Assembly: GCF_016862175.1 (NCBI RefSeq)
Contig: NZ_BOML01000018.1
Coordinates: 18,220-82,219 of the forward strand
DNA from: Paractinoplanes durhamensis
GTDB taxonomy: Bacteria > Actinomycetota > Actinomycetes > Mycobacteriales > Micromonosporaceae
Reading direction: 5' to 3'
Length of the DNA: 64,000 nt
A program made the translations under genes and the position numbers. The notes beneath the pieces are model-generated. The model did no database searches. It worked only from the letters and a program-made list of their open reading frames with translations, and was not told where the DNA came from. Each line of letters opens with the position of its first letter. The stretch's first letter is position 1. Of the stretch, positions 11,520 through 20,907 are shown piece after piece.

Positions 11520-12134
11520 ATGAGCCACCAGGTGCACTCGTTCGAGCCGCCGGAGCGGTTCGTGGCCGGCACGGTGGGCGAGCCGGGCGACCGGACGTTC
11601 TTCCTCCAGGCCCGCGGCGCCGGGCGGGTGATCAGCGTCGCCCTGGAGAAGGTCCAGGTGTCCCTCCTCGCCGAGAAGCTGGAGGAGTTGCTCGTCGAGG
11701 CCAACAAGCGTTTCGGCGTCGACCTGCCCGAGGCGCCGATTCTCGCCGTGCACGACAACGAGCCGCTCGACACCCCCGTCGACGAGGAGTTCCGGGTCGG
11801 CACGCTGGGCCTCGCCTTCGACGTCGACAGCGGCACCGTGGTCATCGAGGCGATCGAGGCCGGCGAGGCCGAGGTGGAGATCGAGCTCGGCGAGGACGAC
11901 GACGCCCCCGACACCGATGACGACGACACCGATGACGACGATGACGAAGACGACGACGAGCCCGACGACGACCTCGACCGCCTGCGCGTCCGGCTGAGCC
12001 CCGAGGCGACCAGGGCGTTCATCGACCGCGCCCGCCGCGTCGTCGCCGCCGGCCGCCCACCGTGCCCGCTCTGCGGCCAGCCGCTCGACCCGGCCGGCCA
12101 CCTCTGCCCCCGGCACAACGGCTACCACCGGTGA
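11520..12134 (+). CDS. DUF3090 family protein
   Basis: A 204-residue actinobacterial protein. The N-terminal domain (SFEPPERFVAGTVGEPGDRT, then FFLQARGAGRVISVALEK) is the DUF3090 signature. A run of about 30 mostly Asp/Glu residues (near 125-155) links it to a C-terminal CPLC...C..H cluster that probably binds zinc. Next to the phosphatase and SCO1664-family genes, it belongs to a conserved three-gene unit of unknown function. Its stop overlaps the next GTG by four bases (GTGA), so translation is coupled. Confidence 0.9.
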   Translation: MSHQVHSFEPPERFVAGTVGEPGDRTFFLQARGAGRVISVALEKVQVSLLAEKLEELLVEANKRFGVDLPEAPILAVHDNEPLDTPVDEEFRVGTLGLAFDVDSGTVVIEAIEAGEAEVEIELGEDDDAPDTDDDDTDDDDDEDDDEPDDDLDRLRVRLSPEATRAFIDRARRVVAAGRPPCPLCGQPLDPAGHLCPRHNGYHR

Positions 12135-12946
12135 CCACCGAGCCCTCGGCCGCCCTGGCGGAGAGCGAAGCACTGGAGTTGCTCGCCCGCGGGCAGATCG
12201 AGATCGAGGGCCGCCTGGTCGACGCGTCCAACACGACGCTGCGCGCCGAGATCACCCTCGACGGCCTGACCCGCCGCTGCGTCTACAAACCGGTCCGCGG
12301 CGAACGCCCACTCTGGGATTTCCCCGACGGCACCCTGGCCGGCCGCGAGGTCTCCGCGTTCCTGGTCTCGCAGGCCACGGGCTGGGGCCTGGTCCCGCCG
12401 ACCATCCTGCGGGACGGTCCGCTCGGCCCCGGGGCCCTCCAACTGTGGATCGACGAGCCGGAGGACGCCGAGTCGCTGATCGGTTTCGTGCCCGCCTACG
12501 ACGTCCCGCAGGGCTGGATAGCGGTGGCGAACGCCCGCGACGACGACGGCGACGCCTTCGCCCTGGCCCACGCCGACGACCAGCGCCTGGCCCGCCTGGC
12601 CGTCTTCGACGCGGTGATCAACAACGCCGACCGCAAGGGCGGCCACGTCCTCTACCCCGCCACGGGTGCGATCCACGGCGTCGACCACGGCGTCAGCTTC
12701 CACGTGGAGAACAAACTGCGCACCGTCCTCTGGGGCTGGACCGGCAAGGCCCTGATCGGCGAGGCCACCGACGTCCTGACCAGGCTGTCCACCGACCTCG
12801 ACGGCCCCCTGGGCAGCACCCTCGAGGAACACCTCACGGTCACCGAGGTCCAGCAGGTCCGCCTGCGGGTCCGCCGCCTGCAACGAGCCGGCCGCTTCCC
12901 CAAACCCCCGCAGGACTGGCCGGCGATCCCATGGCCTCCGGTCTGA
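12131..12946 (+). CDS. SCO1664-family protein, PI3/4-kinase-like fold
   Basis: A 271-residue member of the SCO1664 family. Visible features resemble the phosphatidylinositol 3/4-kinase-like fold: CVYKPVRGERPLWDFPDGTL (nucleotide-binding Lys), then AVFDAVINNADRKGGH, a catalytic-loop-like N.DR.GGH motif, and IHGVDHGVSFH, a metal-binding D-H-G motif. It may be an active kinase or AMP-transferase-like enzyme; the substrate is unknown. It starts at GTG 12131, overlapping the DUF3090 stop. In relatives mshC follows this gene directly; here 3.5 kb of other genes intervene. Confidence 0.85.
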   Translation: MTTEPSAALAESEALELLARGQIEIEGRLVDASNTTLRAEITLDGLTRRCVYKPVRGERPLWDFPDGTLAGREVSAFLVSQATGWGLVPPTILRDGPLGPGALQLWIDEPEDAESLIGFVPAYDVPQGWIAVANARDDDGDAFALAHADDQRLARLAVFDAVINNADRKGGHVLYPATGAIHGVDHGVSFHVENKLRTVLWGWTGKALIGEATDVLTRLSTDLDGPLGSTLEEHLTVTEVQQVRLRVRRLQRAGRFPKPPQDWPAIPWPPV

Positions 12947-13188
12947 AATTCAAAGACTCTATAAATACGAGGGCCCGACGAGTCCCCGCCGCTGCGCCCC
13001 GCTGAGTGCCACTCGTTCTCCTCACGCCACACCGGGCGGGCCCGGCCCCAAAGCAGGCGGCTGACGCCGCCGACCCACCGGGCCGCGAACCATTTGGGCC
13101 GAGAACCACCGGGCCGTCGCCGCCGAAGGCGCTGGGCTGCCACCGCGCAGCCGTCGAAAATGGGCGGCTGCGTCCGCCGATGGGCCGT

Positions 13189-13194
13189 TACCCT
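13189..13194 (+). promoter_or_regulatory. -10 box, leaderless kinase-like gene
   Basis: TACCCT ends six bases before the GTG at 13201 with no ribosome site, supporting that GTG as the start over earlier in-frame codons. Confidence 0.5.
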
Positions 13195-13200
13195 CGCCGG

Positions 13201-13809
13201 GTGCCCGCACCGACATTGCTGTTCATCATCGGCCCGCCCGCCGTCGGGAAGGCGGCCGTCGGCCACGAGATCGCCGAACGCACCGGGTTCCCGCTGTTCC
13301 ACAACCACATGACGATCGAGCCGGTGCTGCGCTTCTTCGAGTTCGGCAGCCCGCCGTTCGCCCGCCTGGTCGAGGGTTTCCGCAGCGCCCTGTTCGAGGA
13401 GGTGGCCGCCAGCGAGCTCCCCGGCATGATCTTCACCTACGTCTGGGCGTTCGACCTGCCGGCCTGCGACGAGTCGGTGGACCGCTACGCAAAGGCGTTC
13501 CGCGCGGCCGGGGCCCGGATCCTCTACGTCGAGCTGGAGACGACGCAGGAGGAGAGGTTGCGCCGCAACGAACACGAGTGGCGCCTGGCCGAGAAACCAT
13601 CGAAACGCGACGTAACCCGCTCCCGAGAACTCCTGCTGGAGTTGGACGCCGGCCACCGCCTCAACTCCACCGACGAGTTCACCGGAAACCCCGACTACCT
13701 CCGCGTGGACAACACCGACCTGCCCCCGGCCGAGACCGCCGAGCGGGTGATCACCCACTTCGAGCTGCCCCGCCACACCCCCGCTCCGGTGGCCGGCCCG
13801 TCAGAGTGA
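13201..13809 (+). CDS. P-loop kinase-like protein
   Basis: A 202-residue protein that opens with TLLFIIGPPAVGKAAVGHEI, a P-loop in which the usual final GK[ST] is GKA (Ser/Thr replaced by Ala). It then has PLFHNHMTIEPVLRFFEFG, as in shikimate-kinase-like AAA proteins found beside resistance or transport genes. The C-terminal half includes a lid-like Arg-rich stretch (EERLRRNEHEWR). It may phosphorylate a small molecule; the Ala at the Mg-coordinating position could reduce activity. The longer frame from 13006 is rejected because its first 65 residues are low-complexity. This gene begins an apparent insertion between SCO1664 and mshC. Confidence 0.75.
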   Translation: MPAPTLLFIIGPPAVGKAAVGHEIAERTGFPLFHNHMTIEPVLRFFEFGSPPFARLVEGFRSALFEEVAASELPGMIFTYVWAFDLPACDESVDRYAKAFRAAGARILYVELETTQEERLRRNEHEWRLAEKPSKRDVTRSRELLLELDAGHRLNSTDEFTGNPDYLRVDNTDLPPAETAERVITHFELPRHTPAPVAGPSE

Positions 13810-13832
13810 ATCGCGACGAGTAGGCGCTCCAG

Positions 13833-13860
13833 CTCCGGCCGCCGCGAACGGCGGCCGGAG
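13833..13860. terminator. Bidirectional hairpin terminator
   Basis: CTCCGGCCGCC pairs perfectly with GGCGGCCGGAG around a six-base loop, exactly between two convergent genes. There is no long T run, as is common in high-GC actinobacteria. Confidence 0.7.
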
Positions 13861-13865
13861 GCCGC

Positions 13866-15224
13866 CTATACCGGCGGCTGGGCGGTTTGCCGAGGGCGGA
13901 CCCGCAGGCTGATCACGGCGGTGACCAGCAGCAGAACGGCCGCGATCGCCAGGCTCGCCCGTGCCCCGGGCAGGAACGTGGCCGAGCCGGCGATCAGGGA
14001 ACCGAACACGGCGATGGCGACCGCGCCGCCGACCTGGCGGAACGTGTTGAAGACGGCGCTGGCGGTGCCGGCCTGGGCCGGGTCGACCCCGTCGAGGACC
14101 ACCGAGGTGACCGCGGGCATGGCCAGCGAGCCACCGGCCCCGATCGGAATGACGCACAGCGCGACCAGCGGCACCGACCGCAGATGCACGGTGGCGAGCA
14201 GCGCGGCCAGGCCGAGCACCATCATCAGCTGCCCGCCGACGACCGGCAGCCGCGCCCCGAACCGGTTGGTGAGCAGCCCACTGCTCAGGTTGCCGATGAT
14301 CGCGAAGACCGCGGACGGGATGTAGACGAGCCCGGCCCGCAGCGGCGACAGCCCGAGGTACTGCTGCAGAAAGAGGCTGGTGACGAAGACGTTGCCGTAG
14401 TTCCCGACCATGAAGGCGAACCCGACCGAGAGCGCGATCCGAAAGCCCGCCGACCGGAACAGTCCGAGCGGCATCATCGGATGCGCCACCCGGGCCTGCA
14501 CGAGGACGAACGCAACGACCGCGGCCGCGGCGACCACGAGGGTGGCGACGACCGCCGGCGAGCCGAACCCGAGGTGCCCGCCTTCGATCAGCCCGTAGAC
14601 GAGCCCGGCCAGCGCGACGACGGCGAGGACCTGCCCGGCCCAGTCGAAGCGGGCCGGCCGGACGGGCGAGCGGGCCACCCCGACCAGGAACAGCACCATG
14701 CCGACGCCGACCGGCAGGTTGATGGTGAACACCAGCCGCCAGTCCACGGTGGTGAGCAGGCCGCCGAGCGGCTGGCCGACCAGCCCGGCAACCGCCCCGC
14801 CGACGGCCCACACCCCGAGGGCCCGCGCCCGCCGCCCGCTGTCCGGAAAGGCTTCCCGAATGAGCGCCATCGAGGCCGGCAGCATGACCGCGGCCCCGGC
14901 CCCTTGAACGCAGCGGGCGGCGACGAGCGCACCGATGCCGGGAGCGGCCGCGCACGCCGCCGACGCGAGCGTGAACACGACGATCCCCAGGATCAGCGCT
15001 TTCTTCGCCCCGACCCGGTCGGCCAGGTTCCCGGCGAACAGGAGAAGCGAGGCGAACAACAGCGTGTAGCCGTCGATGGTCCACTGCTGCCCGGTGACAC
15101 CGCCGCCGAGATCCCGGGTGATGTTGGGCAGCGCGACGTTGACGATCGAGATGTCGAGCGTGATGAGGAAGAACCCCAGCGAGCCGACCGCCAGGACGGT
15201 ACGGGCATGCGGCGCATCGGGCAT
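13866..15224 (-). CDS. DHA2-type MFS drug exporter
   Basis: A 452-residue transporter with about fourteen membrane segments. SLGFFLITLDISIVNVALP in the first helix and LLFAGNLADRVGAKKALI (motif A) after helix 2 are typical of the DHA2 (EmrB/QacA) proton antiporters, and GAGAAVMLPASMALI is the antiporter motif C. It probably exports a drug or toxic metabolite. The ATG at 15224 gives a normal N-terminus; an alternative ATG at 15323 adds 33 residues without membrane character. It is divergent from a truncated XRE regulator and an aldo/keto reductase. Confidence 0.85.
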   Translation of the reverse strand: MPDAPHARTVLAVGSLGFFLITLDISIVNVALPNITRDLGGGVTGQQWTIDGYTLLFASLLLFAGNLADRVGAKKALILGIVVFTLASAACAAAPGIGALVAARCVQGAGAAVMLPASMALIREAFPDSGRRARALGVWAVGGAVAGLVGQPLGGLLTTVDWRLVFTINLPVGVGMVLFLVGVARSPVRPARFDWAGQVLAVVALAGLVYGLIEGGHLGFGSPAVVATLVVAAAAVVAFVLVQARVAHPMMPLGLFRSAGFRIALSVGFAFMVGNYGNVFVTSLFLQQYLGLSPLRAGLVYIPSAVFAIIGNLSSGLLTNRFGARLPVVGGQLMMVLGLAALLATVHLRSVPLVALCVIPIGAGGSLAMPAVTSVVLDGVDPAQAGTASAVFNTFRQVGGAVAIAVFGSLIAGSATFLPGARASLAIAAVLLLVTAVISLRVRPRQTAQPPV

Positions 15225-15317
15225 GAACTCATCCAACCGCGCCCCGCCGGAGGTCCGGCAGGGCGCGCCTGTCGGGGGGACAATCTCCACCCCTCTCGCG
15301 CCGGGCCGGTGACGTAG

Positions 15318-16441
<1,124 letters not shown>

Positions 16442-16473
16442 TCACGGCTTCGATTTCTGTCATAACTGCTCGA

Positions 16474-16479
16474 TAGGCT
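16474..16479 (+). promoter_or_regulatory. -10 box, leaderless mshC
   Basis: TAGGCT ends seven bases before the ATG at 16487. It leaves only one base before the upstream GTG at 16481, so the spacing decides for the ATG. Confidence 0.6.
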
Positions 16480-16486
16480 CGTGACC

Positions 16487-17725
16487 ATGGACGCATGGAC
16501 CGGGCACGACGTGCCGACTCTGCCGGGGGCGGCGCCGGCGCCGCGGCTGTTCGACTCGGCCCGGCGGGCGGTGTCGCCGACCGCGCCGGGGGAGACCGCG
16601 ACGATGTATGTCTGCGGCATCACCCCCTATGACGCCACCCATCTGGGTCATGCGGCCACGATGATCACGTTCGACCTGGTCAACCGGGCCTGGCGCGATG
16701 CCGGGTTCGACGTCCGCTACGTGCAGAACGTGACCGACATCGACGACCCGCTGCTCGAGCGGGCCGCCCGCGACGGGGAGGACTGGGTGGTCCTCGCGAT
16801 GCGGGAGACCGCTCTCTTCCGCGAGGACATGGAGGCTCTGCGGATCATCCCGCCGGCCCACTACGTGGGGGCGGTCGAGTCCATCCCGGCCATCGCCGAG
16901 CACGTGCGCGAGCTGGTGGCCGCGGGGTCGGCCTACACGCTCGACGACGGCACCGGCGACGTCTACTTCACGATCGCGGCGGCGCCGCGGTTCGGCTACG
17001 AGTCCAACCTCGGCCGGGACGAGATGACCGTGCTCTCCGCCGAGCGCGGCGGTGACCCGGAGCGGGCCGGCAAGCGTGACCCGCTCGACCCGCTGCTGTG
17101 GCGCGGCGCCCGCGACGGCGAGCCGGCCTGGGACGGCGGCGATCTCGGCCCGGGCCGCCCCGGCTGGCACATCGAGTGCGCGACCATCGCGCTCGGCCTG
17201 CTCGGCGACACCATCGACGTGCAGGGCGGCGGCAACGACCTGCTCTACCCGCACCACGAGTGTTCGGCCGCGCACGCCGAGACGCTGACCGGCGCGGAGC
17301 CGTTCGCCGCGCACTACGTGCACGCCGGCATGATCGGCCTCGACGGCGAGAAGATGTCGAAGTCCAAGGGCAACCTGGTCTTCGTGTCCCGGCTGCGCGG
17401 CGACGGCGTCGACCCGATGGCGGTGCGCCTCGGCCTGCTGTCCGGGCACTACCGGGCCGACCGGGAGTGGACCGACGACGTGCTGAAGTCCGGTGCGGAG
17501 CGGCTGGCCCGCTGGCGGGCCGCGGCCGTCGCGCCGACCGGCCCGTCCGGCGAGGGCCTGCTGGCCGCCGTCCGGGAGAGCCTCGGCAACGACCTGGACA
17601 CTCCGGCGGTGCTGGCGGTCGTCGACGCCTGGTGCGAGGCGGCGCTGACCGCCACCGGCGACGACGAATCGTCGCCGGCGCTGATGTCGCGCACGGTGGA
17701 CGCGTTGCTGGGCATTCGCCTCTGA
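16487..17725 (+). CDS. mshC: Mycothiol ligase MshC
   Basis: A 412-residue cysteine:1-D-myo-inosityl 2-amino-2-deoxy-alpha-D-glucopyranoside ligase, the ATP-dependent third enzyme of mycothiol synthesis. It is a cysteinyl-tRNA synthetase relative: Cys43 in [10 protein letters not shown] is a zinc ligand, THLGH (about 51-55) is the HIGH nucleotide motif, GWHIECAT and YPHHECS give further zinc ligands, and KMSKS lies at 289-293. It lacks the tRNA-binding C-terminal part, as MshC should. The start at ATG 16487 aligns with known MshC N-termini (a Trp then P.LPG) and fits the leaderless promoter. In relatives it follows the SCO1664 gene directly. Confidence 0.95.
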   Translation: MDAWTGHDVPTLPGAAPAPRLFDSARRAVSPTAPGETATMYVCGITPYDATHLGHAATMITFDLVNRAWRDAGFDVRYVQNVTDIDDPLLERAARDGEDWVVLAMRETALFREDMEALRIIPPAHYVGAVESIPAIAEHVRELVAAGSAYTLDDGTGDVYFTIAAAPRFGYESNLGRDEMTVLSAERGGDPERAGKRDPLDPLLWRGARDGEPAWDGGDLGPGRPGWHIECATIALGLLGDTIDVQGGGNDLLYPHHECSAAHAETLTGAEPFAAHYVHAGMIGLDGEKMSKSKGNLVFVSRLRGDGVDPMAVRLGLLSGHYRADREWTDDVLKSGAERLARWRAAAVAPTGPSGEGLLAAVRESLGNDLDTPAVLAVVDAWCEAALTATGDDESSPALMSRTVDALLGIRL

Positions 17726-17874
17726 CAACTGCTGTTCCCGAAGGACCCAACTGGTTCAGCTGGTTGCTCCGTCGGGTTGATGCCGTCTGTCCGGCCAGAT
17801 GCCGCCCGACCGGACGCGCCGGGTCGCCGAGCGCCATCCGGAAAACCGCCTTCGCGATCATTCACGGGGGATGG

Positions 17875-17946
17875 TCGTAGCCGTAGCCGTAGCCGTAGCC
17901 GTAGCCGTAGCCGTAGCCGTAGCCGTAGCCGTAGCCGTAGCCGTAG
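17875..17946. repeat. Hexamer tandem repeat (CCGTAG)
   Basis: Eleven perfect copies of CCGTAG follow one variant TCGTAG. On the minus strand the same bases read as repeated Tyr-Gly codons, ending Tyr-Asp-His-Pro-Pro-stop. The array is the kind prone to slippage and length change. Confidence 0.9.
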
Positions 17947-17949
17947 TCG

Positions 17950-18128
17950 GCGTGAGGCCGGTCGGTCAGCCCGATTTCCTTGATAGCGGTCTACGCGACG
18001 CGGGTCAGGACGTCGATTTTCTTGATGTCGGGGCCTCGGGTGTGCGACGAGACCTCGATTTCCTGGATCTCGGCCTCATGTTGCGACGAGACCTCGATTT
18101 CCTGGATCTCGGCCTCATGTTGCGACGG
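17950..18128 (-). repeat. 39-bp (13-codon) degenerate repeats
   Basis: Two near-identical 39-bp units (about 18043-18120) follow two more diverged copies toward 17960. On the minus strand they stay in one frame: HEAEIQEIEVSSQ, HEAEIQEIEVSSH, TRGPDIKKIDVLT, then after RVA and a TAG, TAIKEIGLTDRPHAD leading into the Tyr-Gly tract. GC at third positions is higher in this frame (for example 11 of 12 in the DIKKIDV unit) than in the plus-strand reading. No start codon is found in the frame upstream (a TAA lies near 18345), so this looks like a decayed repetitive peptide gene. Identity unknown. Confidence 0.6.
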
Positions 18129-18235
18129 TGAGGCCCCAACTTCCGCGAAGTCGGCAGCCTGGCCGCTGCCTTCCGGCCGATCATCGAGTAACAGCCTGAC
18201 CTGCGGGACGTTCGGCCGGACCTGGTGAACAGTTA

Positions 18236-18268
18236 CGAAGGGCGGTCGCGTGTCGCGGTCGCCCTTCG
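18236..18268. terminator. Hairpin, possible terminator
   Basis: CGAAGGGCG pairs with CGCCCTTCG, and inner CGCG/CGCG can extend the stem. It could end transcription from either side of the repeat region. Confidence 0.45.
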
Positions 18269-18506
18269 GCGTGTCGCGATCGGCGGCCCGAAAAATGGCG
18301 CCAGCACCGCAGCGTGCCCACTTCGGTAGCGCTCCGAAACGGCATTACTGCAGCTAGAGAGCTTGGCACTGTAGCTCTGACCGCAACGCTCCGAGGGCTT
18401 TTGGGAAATAACTAGGCTTTCGTCGGACTTTTCAGAAAACGGCCACATTTTCCCGGCAGAAAGGTCAAACTTTTCGCAGTCCTAATTTCGCTCGAAGGGA
18501 ACCAAC

Positions 18507-18767
18507 ATGCGTCGTCCGGGTATGTACCTCGCTGGCCTGCTCCTGGCCACCGGCGCGAGCCTTGCTCTCGCGGGACCCGCCTCCGCCGCGTCCTCCCACA
18601 ACCACCACGGCAAGTGCAGCCACCACCACAGCAGCAGCTACCACGACTACGATTTCGATGACGAGGGTGACGACTTCCTGTTCCTGGACAACTCGAACAC
18701 GCAGGAGTTCAACTTCCTCAGCAACATCGGCATCGGCGTGCTGGGTACCGGCATCGGCCGTCTCTGA
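18507..18767 (+). CDS. Small secreted His-rich protein
   Basis: An 86-residue protein with a clear Sec signal peptide (RRPGMYLAGLLLATGASLAL, then AGPASA as a likely cleavage site near 27). The mature part has a His-rich segment (SHNHHGKCSHHH), an acidic/aromatic segment (YHDYDFDDEGDDFLFLD), and a hydrophobic end (NIGIGVLGTGIGRL). The single Cys and His cluster suggest metal binding at the cell surface, but this is inference. A GAAGGGAAC ribosome site precedes the ATG and a strong terminator follows. No family is recognised. Confidence 0.75.
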   Translation: MRRPGMYLAGLLLATGASLALAGPASAASSHNHHGKCSHHHSSSYHDYDFDDEGDDFLFLDNSNTQEFNFLSNIGIGVLGTGIGRL

Positions 18768-18818
18768 CAACATTCGTCGGTAGCAGGAGCCTTGTTGCAC
18801 TCCAGCACTGACAACTGA

Positions 18819-18849
18819 GACCCGAGGAGCCCACTGGGCCCCTCGGGTC
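18819..18849 (+). terminator. Intrinsic terminator
   Basis: GACCCGAGG...CCTCGGGTC with inner GCCC/GGGC pairing forms a long stem with a small loop about 50 bases after the secreted-protein gene, followed by TTCG. Confidence 0.8.
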
Positions 18850-18866
18850 TTCGCCGTTCCAGGCCC

Positions 18867-18911
18867 CGGACGGAAGGCTCGGACGGAAGGCTCGGACGGA
18901 AGGCTCGGACG
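18867..18911. repeat. 13-bp tandem repeat
   Basis: Three perfect copies of CGGACGGAAGGCT plus a partial fourth lie between the terminator and a NUDIX-like relic. Confidence 0.9.
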
Positions 18912-18913
18912 CC

Positions 18914-19012
18914 GGCGAGTTCCACCGGATGCGCTGGGTCGCGCCCGGCGAGATCGACCCGGCACGGTGCGACCCGCACCTCCCGCGATTCCTGCGCAAG
19001 CTGCTCAGGTGA
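18914..19012 (+). pseudogene. C-terminal relic of a NUDIX-like hydrolase
   Basis: About 32 codons ending in TGA read EFHRMRWVAPGEIDP, then ARCDPHLPRFLRKLLR. The M-R-W-V-x-P-x-E-I pattern followed by CDPHLPRFL is what the end of actinobacterial NUDIX hydrolases looks like. No start or NUDIX box lies upstream: the frame runs back into the 13-bp repeats. The repeat and terminator may mark the deletion junction. Confidence 0.45.
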
Positions 19013-19796
19013 GGGTCAGGCCCGGGCCGGGGTCGGGGGTGGGGACCGGGGCCGGGATGCGGTATTCCTCGGTGAGCGTGGTCATCGGGCCCGGCCAGGT
19101 CGCCTGGGCCACCTCGATCGGCTTGCGGGTCTCGTCGAAGGCCACGTGCAGCAGGTGCAGCACCGGGGTGTCCGGGCGGATCTGCAGGATCTCGGCCTCG
19201 TCGCGACTGGGTTGCCGGGCGCTGATCGTGTCGGTGGCCGACGCGTAGCGTTTGCCGAGGACATCCTCGGCCTCCTGGTAGAGCGGGCGGCCGAACGCCT
19301 CGGCCCGCTCCAGCGAGGTGCCGGACACGTCCGCCACCCGGAACCACGACGCGCCCACCTCGACGGTGGCGTCGTCGGTGCGCACGAGGTGCCGGCGGGC
19401 CAGCATCTCGGTGCCGTCGCGCACCCCGAACGCGTCCGCCACCTCCGGGGGAGCGGGTTCGCGGGCGACCGACACCAGCTGCTGCCGATAGCGGGCGGCC
19501 AGGTCGGCGTGGTAACCGCGATGGGCGCCGTAGCGGCCGCGGGACAGCCGGTTGAGACGGCGGCGGGTGCCGCGGACGTACGTACCGGATCCGGGCTTGG
19601 TGATCAGGATGCCCTCGACCCGCAGCTGATCGACGGTGCGCTGCACGGTCTGCTTGGCCACGCCGAACATCTCCGCCATCGCCGGGATGGACGGGAGGCG
19701 CTCGCCGGGCTGCCAGTCACCGCGGCGGATGCGCTCGCGCAGCTGCGAGGCGATCTGGCGGTGCGGGAACTCCGCCGCCCCTGGATTGATCGTCAT
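19005..19796 (-). CDS. GntR-family regulator with UTRA domain
   Basis: A 263-residue repressor of the HutC subfamily: winged helix-turn-helix at about 10-75 (QIASQLRERIRRGDWQPGER, then FGVAKQTVQRTVDQLRVEGI and KPGSGTYV) and a ligand-sensing UTRA domain at about 100-245. The final residues are Pro-rich. An operator-like CCTAGG-TT-CCTAGG overlaps its promoter, pointing to autoregulation. The ATG at 19796 follows a GGAGG ribosome site. The sensed ligand and other targets are not evident. Confidence 0.9.
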   Translation of the reverse strand: MTINPGAAEFPHRQIASQLRERIRRGDWQPGERLPSIPAMAEMFGVAKQTVQRTVDQLRVEGILITKPGSGTYVRGTRRRLNRLSRGRYGAHRGYHADLAARYRQQLVSVAREPAPPEVADAFGVRDGTEMLARRHLVRTDDATVEVGASWFRVADVSGTSLERAEAFGRPLYQEAEDVLGKRYASATDTISARQPSRDEAEILQIRPDTPVLHLLHVAFDETRKPIEVAQATWPGPMTTLTEEYRIPAPVPTPDPGPGLTLT

Positions 19797-19810
19797 GCCG
19801 ACCTCCGAAC

Positions 19811-19824
19811 CCTAGGTTCCTAGG
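19811..19824 (-). promoter_or_regulatory. Putative GntR operator over -10
   Basis: CCTAGG-TT-CCTAGG lies 14-28 bases upstream of the GntR start. On the minus strand TAGGGT, a -10-like hexamer, overlaps the repeat, so a bound repressor would block its own promoter. Confidence 0.55.
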
Positions 19825-19866
19825 ATGCCCCGAAGGGGTGTGTCCGGGGTCGCGACACGCCGAAAA

Positions 19867-19892
19867 GGCCGTGACCCCGGAGGGCCACGGCC
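19867..19892 (-). terminator. Terminator of the PAC2 gene
   Basis: GGCCGTG pairs with CACGGCC; read on the minus strand the stem is followed by TTTT. It lies 21 bases after the stop of the PAC2 gene. Confidence 0.7.
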
Positions 19893-19912
19893 AAAGAAGC
19901 CGGGGAAAGCAG

Positions 19913-20782
19913 CTACCAGGAGCCGGCGGTGGGGCCGGCCGAGCCGCCGCGGCGGCGGAGGTACTTCTCGAACTCGCTGGCGATCTCGTCGCCGGTCAGC
20001 GGCTGGATGCCCTCGTCGCCGACCCGCTCCTCCAGCTCGCGAACGTATTCGCCGAGCTCGGCGTCCTGCTCGGCGGCGACCCGGACGCGCTTCTCCCATT
20101 CGTCGGCCTCCTCGGCCAGGTCGGCCATCGGGACCGGCAGGTCGAGAACGTCCTCCAGGCGGCTGAGCAGGGCGAGCGTCGCCTTCGGGCAGGGCGGGTT
20201 GTTGGCGTAGTGCGGGACGTGCACCCAGAAGCTCACCGCCTCGAGGTCGGCGCGGCCGGCCGCCTCGTGCAGCACACCGACGATGCCGGTCGGGCCGTCG
20301 TACCGGGTCGGCGCCACCTTGTACTTGTCGGCGATGTCGGTGTCGGTGGCCGAGCCGCTGATCGGCAGCGGGCGGGTGTAGGGCACGTCGGCGAGCAGGG
20401 CGCCGAGCAGCACGATCCGCTCGACCTCCAGGCTGTGGCAGAGCTCGAGGACCTGCTCGCAGAAGGTGCGCCAGCGCATGCTCGGCTCGATGCCGCGGAT
20501 CAGCACCACATCGCGGTCGGCGCCCTCGGGGCTGGCCACCATGAAGCGGGTGGTCGGCCACTCGATCTTCCGGGTCTCGCCCTCGGCCATCGTTATGGTC
20601 GGGCGGCTCACTTGGAAGTCGTAGAAGTCCTCCGGATCGATCGCGGAGATCTCCCGTGCCTGCCACACCTGCTCGAGGTGTTCCACGGCCGCGGTGGAAG
20701 CATCCGCAGCATCGTTCCAGCCCTCGAAGGCGGCGATGGCTACGGGGTTGCGAAGGACCGGGAGGCCGTCGAACTCAGTCAT
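19913..20782 (-). CDS. PAC2-family protein
   Basis: A 289-residue protein with the PAC2 (proteasome assembly chaperone 2) fold: NPVAIAAFEGWNDAADASTA near the start, VVLIRGIEPSMRWRTFCEQV in the middle, and SFWVHVPHYANNPPCPKATL later. In actinobacteria the family is near-universal (Rv2125 in M. tuberculosis); a Streptomyces relative, ParJ, was reported to affect ParA assembly. Whether it assists the proteasome encoded 20 kb away is unproven. It starts at ATG 20782 with a TAGGCT box seven bases upstream (leaderless). The C-terminal third is an acidic helical region. Confidence 0.88.
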   Translation of the reverse strand: MTEFDGLPVLRNPVAIAAFEGWNDAADASTAAVEHLEQVWQAREISAIDPEDFYDFQVSRPTITMAEGETRKIEWPTTRFMVASPEGADRDVVLIRGIEPSMRWRTFCEQVLELCHSLEVERIVLLGALLADVPYTRPLPISGSATDTDIADKYKVAPTRYDGPTGIVGVLHEAAGRADLEAVSFWVHVPHYANNPPCPKATLALLSRLEDVLDLPVPMADLAEEADEWEKRVRVAAEQDAELGEYVRELEERVGDEGIQPLTGDEIASEFEKYLRRRGGSAGPTAGSW

Positions 20783-20789
20783 AGGTGAC

Positions 20790-20795
20790 AGCCTA
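20790..20795 (-). promoter_or_regulatory. -10 box, leaderless PAC2 gene
   Basis: TAGGCT on the minus strand ends seven bases before the ATG at 20782. Confidence 0.55.
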
Positions 20796-20907
20796 CGTGC
20801 GGTGCGTGTGCGGCACTCATCGGCCGCGCCGCGCTCGCCGCGCCCGGCCCACTACAGAGAGCCGAATCACAGCATGCATAAAAGCGACAAAAAACCGCAA
20901 AATCCAA

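Larger units (their letters stand above)
17726..18506. other. Gene-poor repeat-rich stretch
   Basis: This 0.8 kb between mshC and the small secreted protein holds a hexamer array, 39-bp repeats, a hairpin at 18236-18268 and an AT-rich tail (about 18300-18500). No frame with a convincing start codon covers the repeats, though both strands are open. Confidence 0.6.

Noticed and set aside
13006..13200. Longer N-terminus for the P-loop kinase-like protein
   Set aside because: The 65 extra residues are Pro/Ala/Arg-rich and the leaderless box points to GTG 13201.
17799..18131. Plus-strand 110-residue frame with Val-Ala and DLDFLDLGL repeats
   Set aside because: Lower GC at third positions than the minus-strand reading and a low-complexity start; kept only as repeat DNA.
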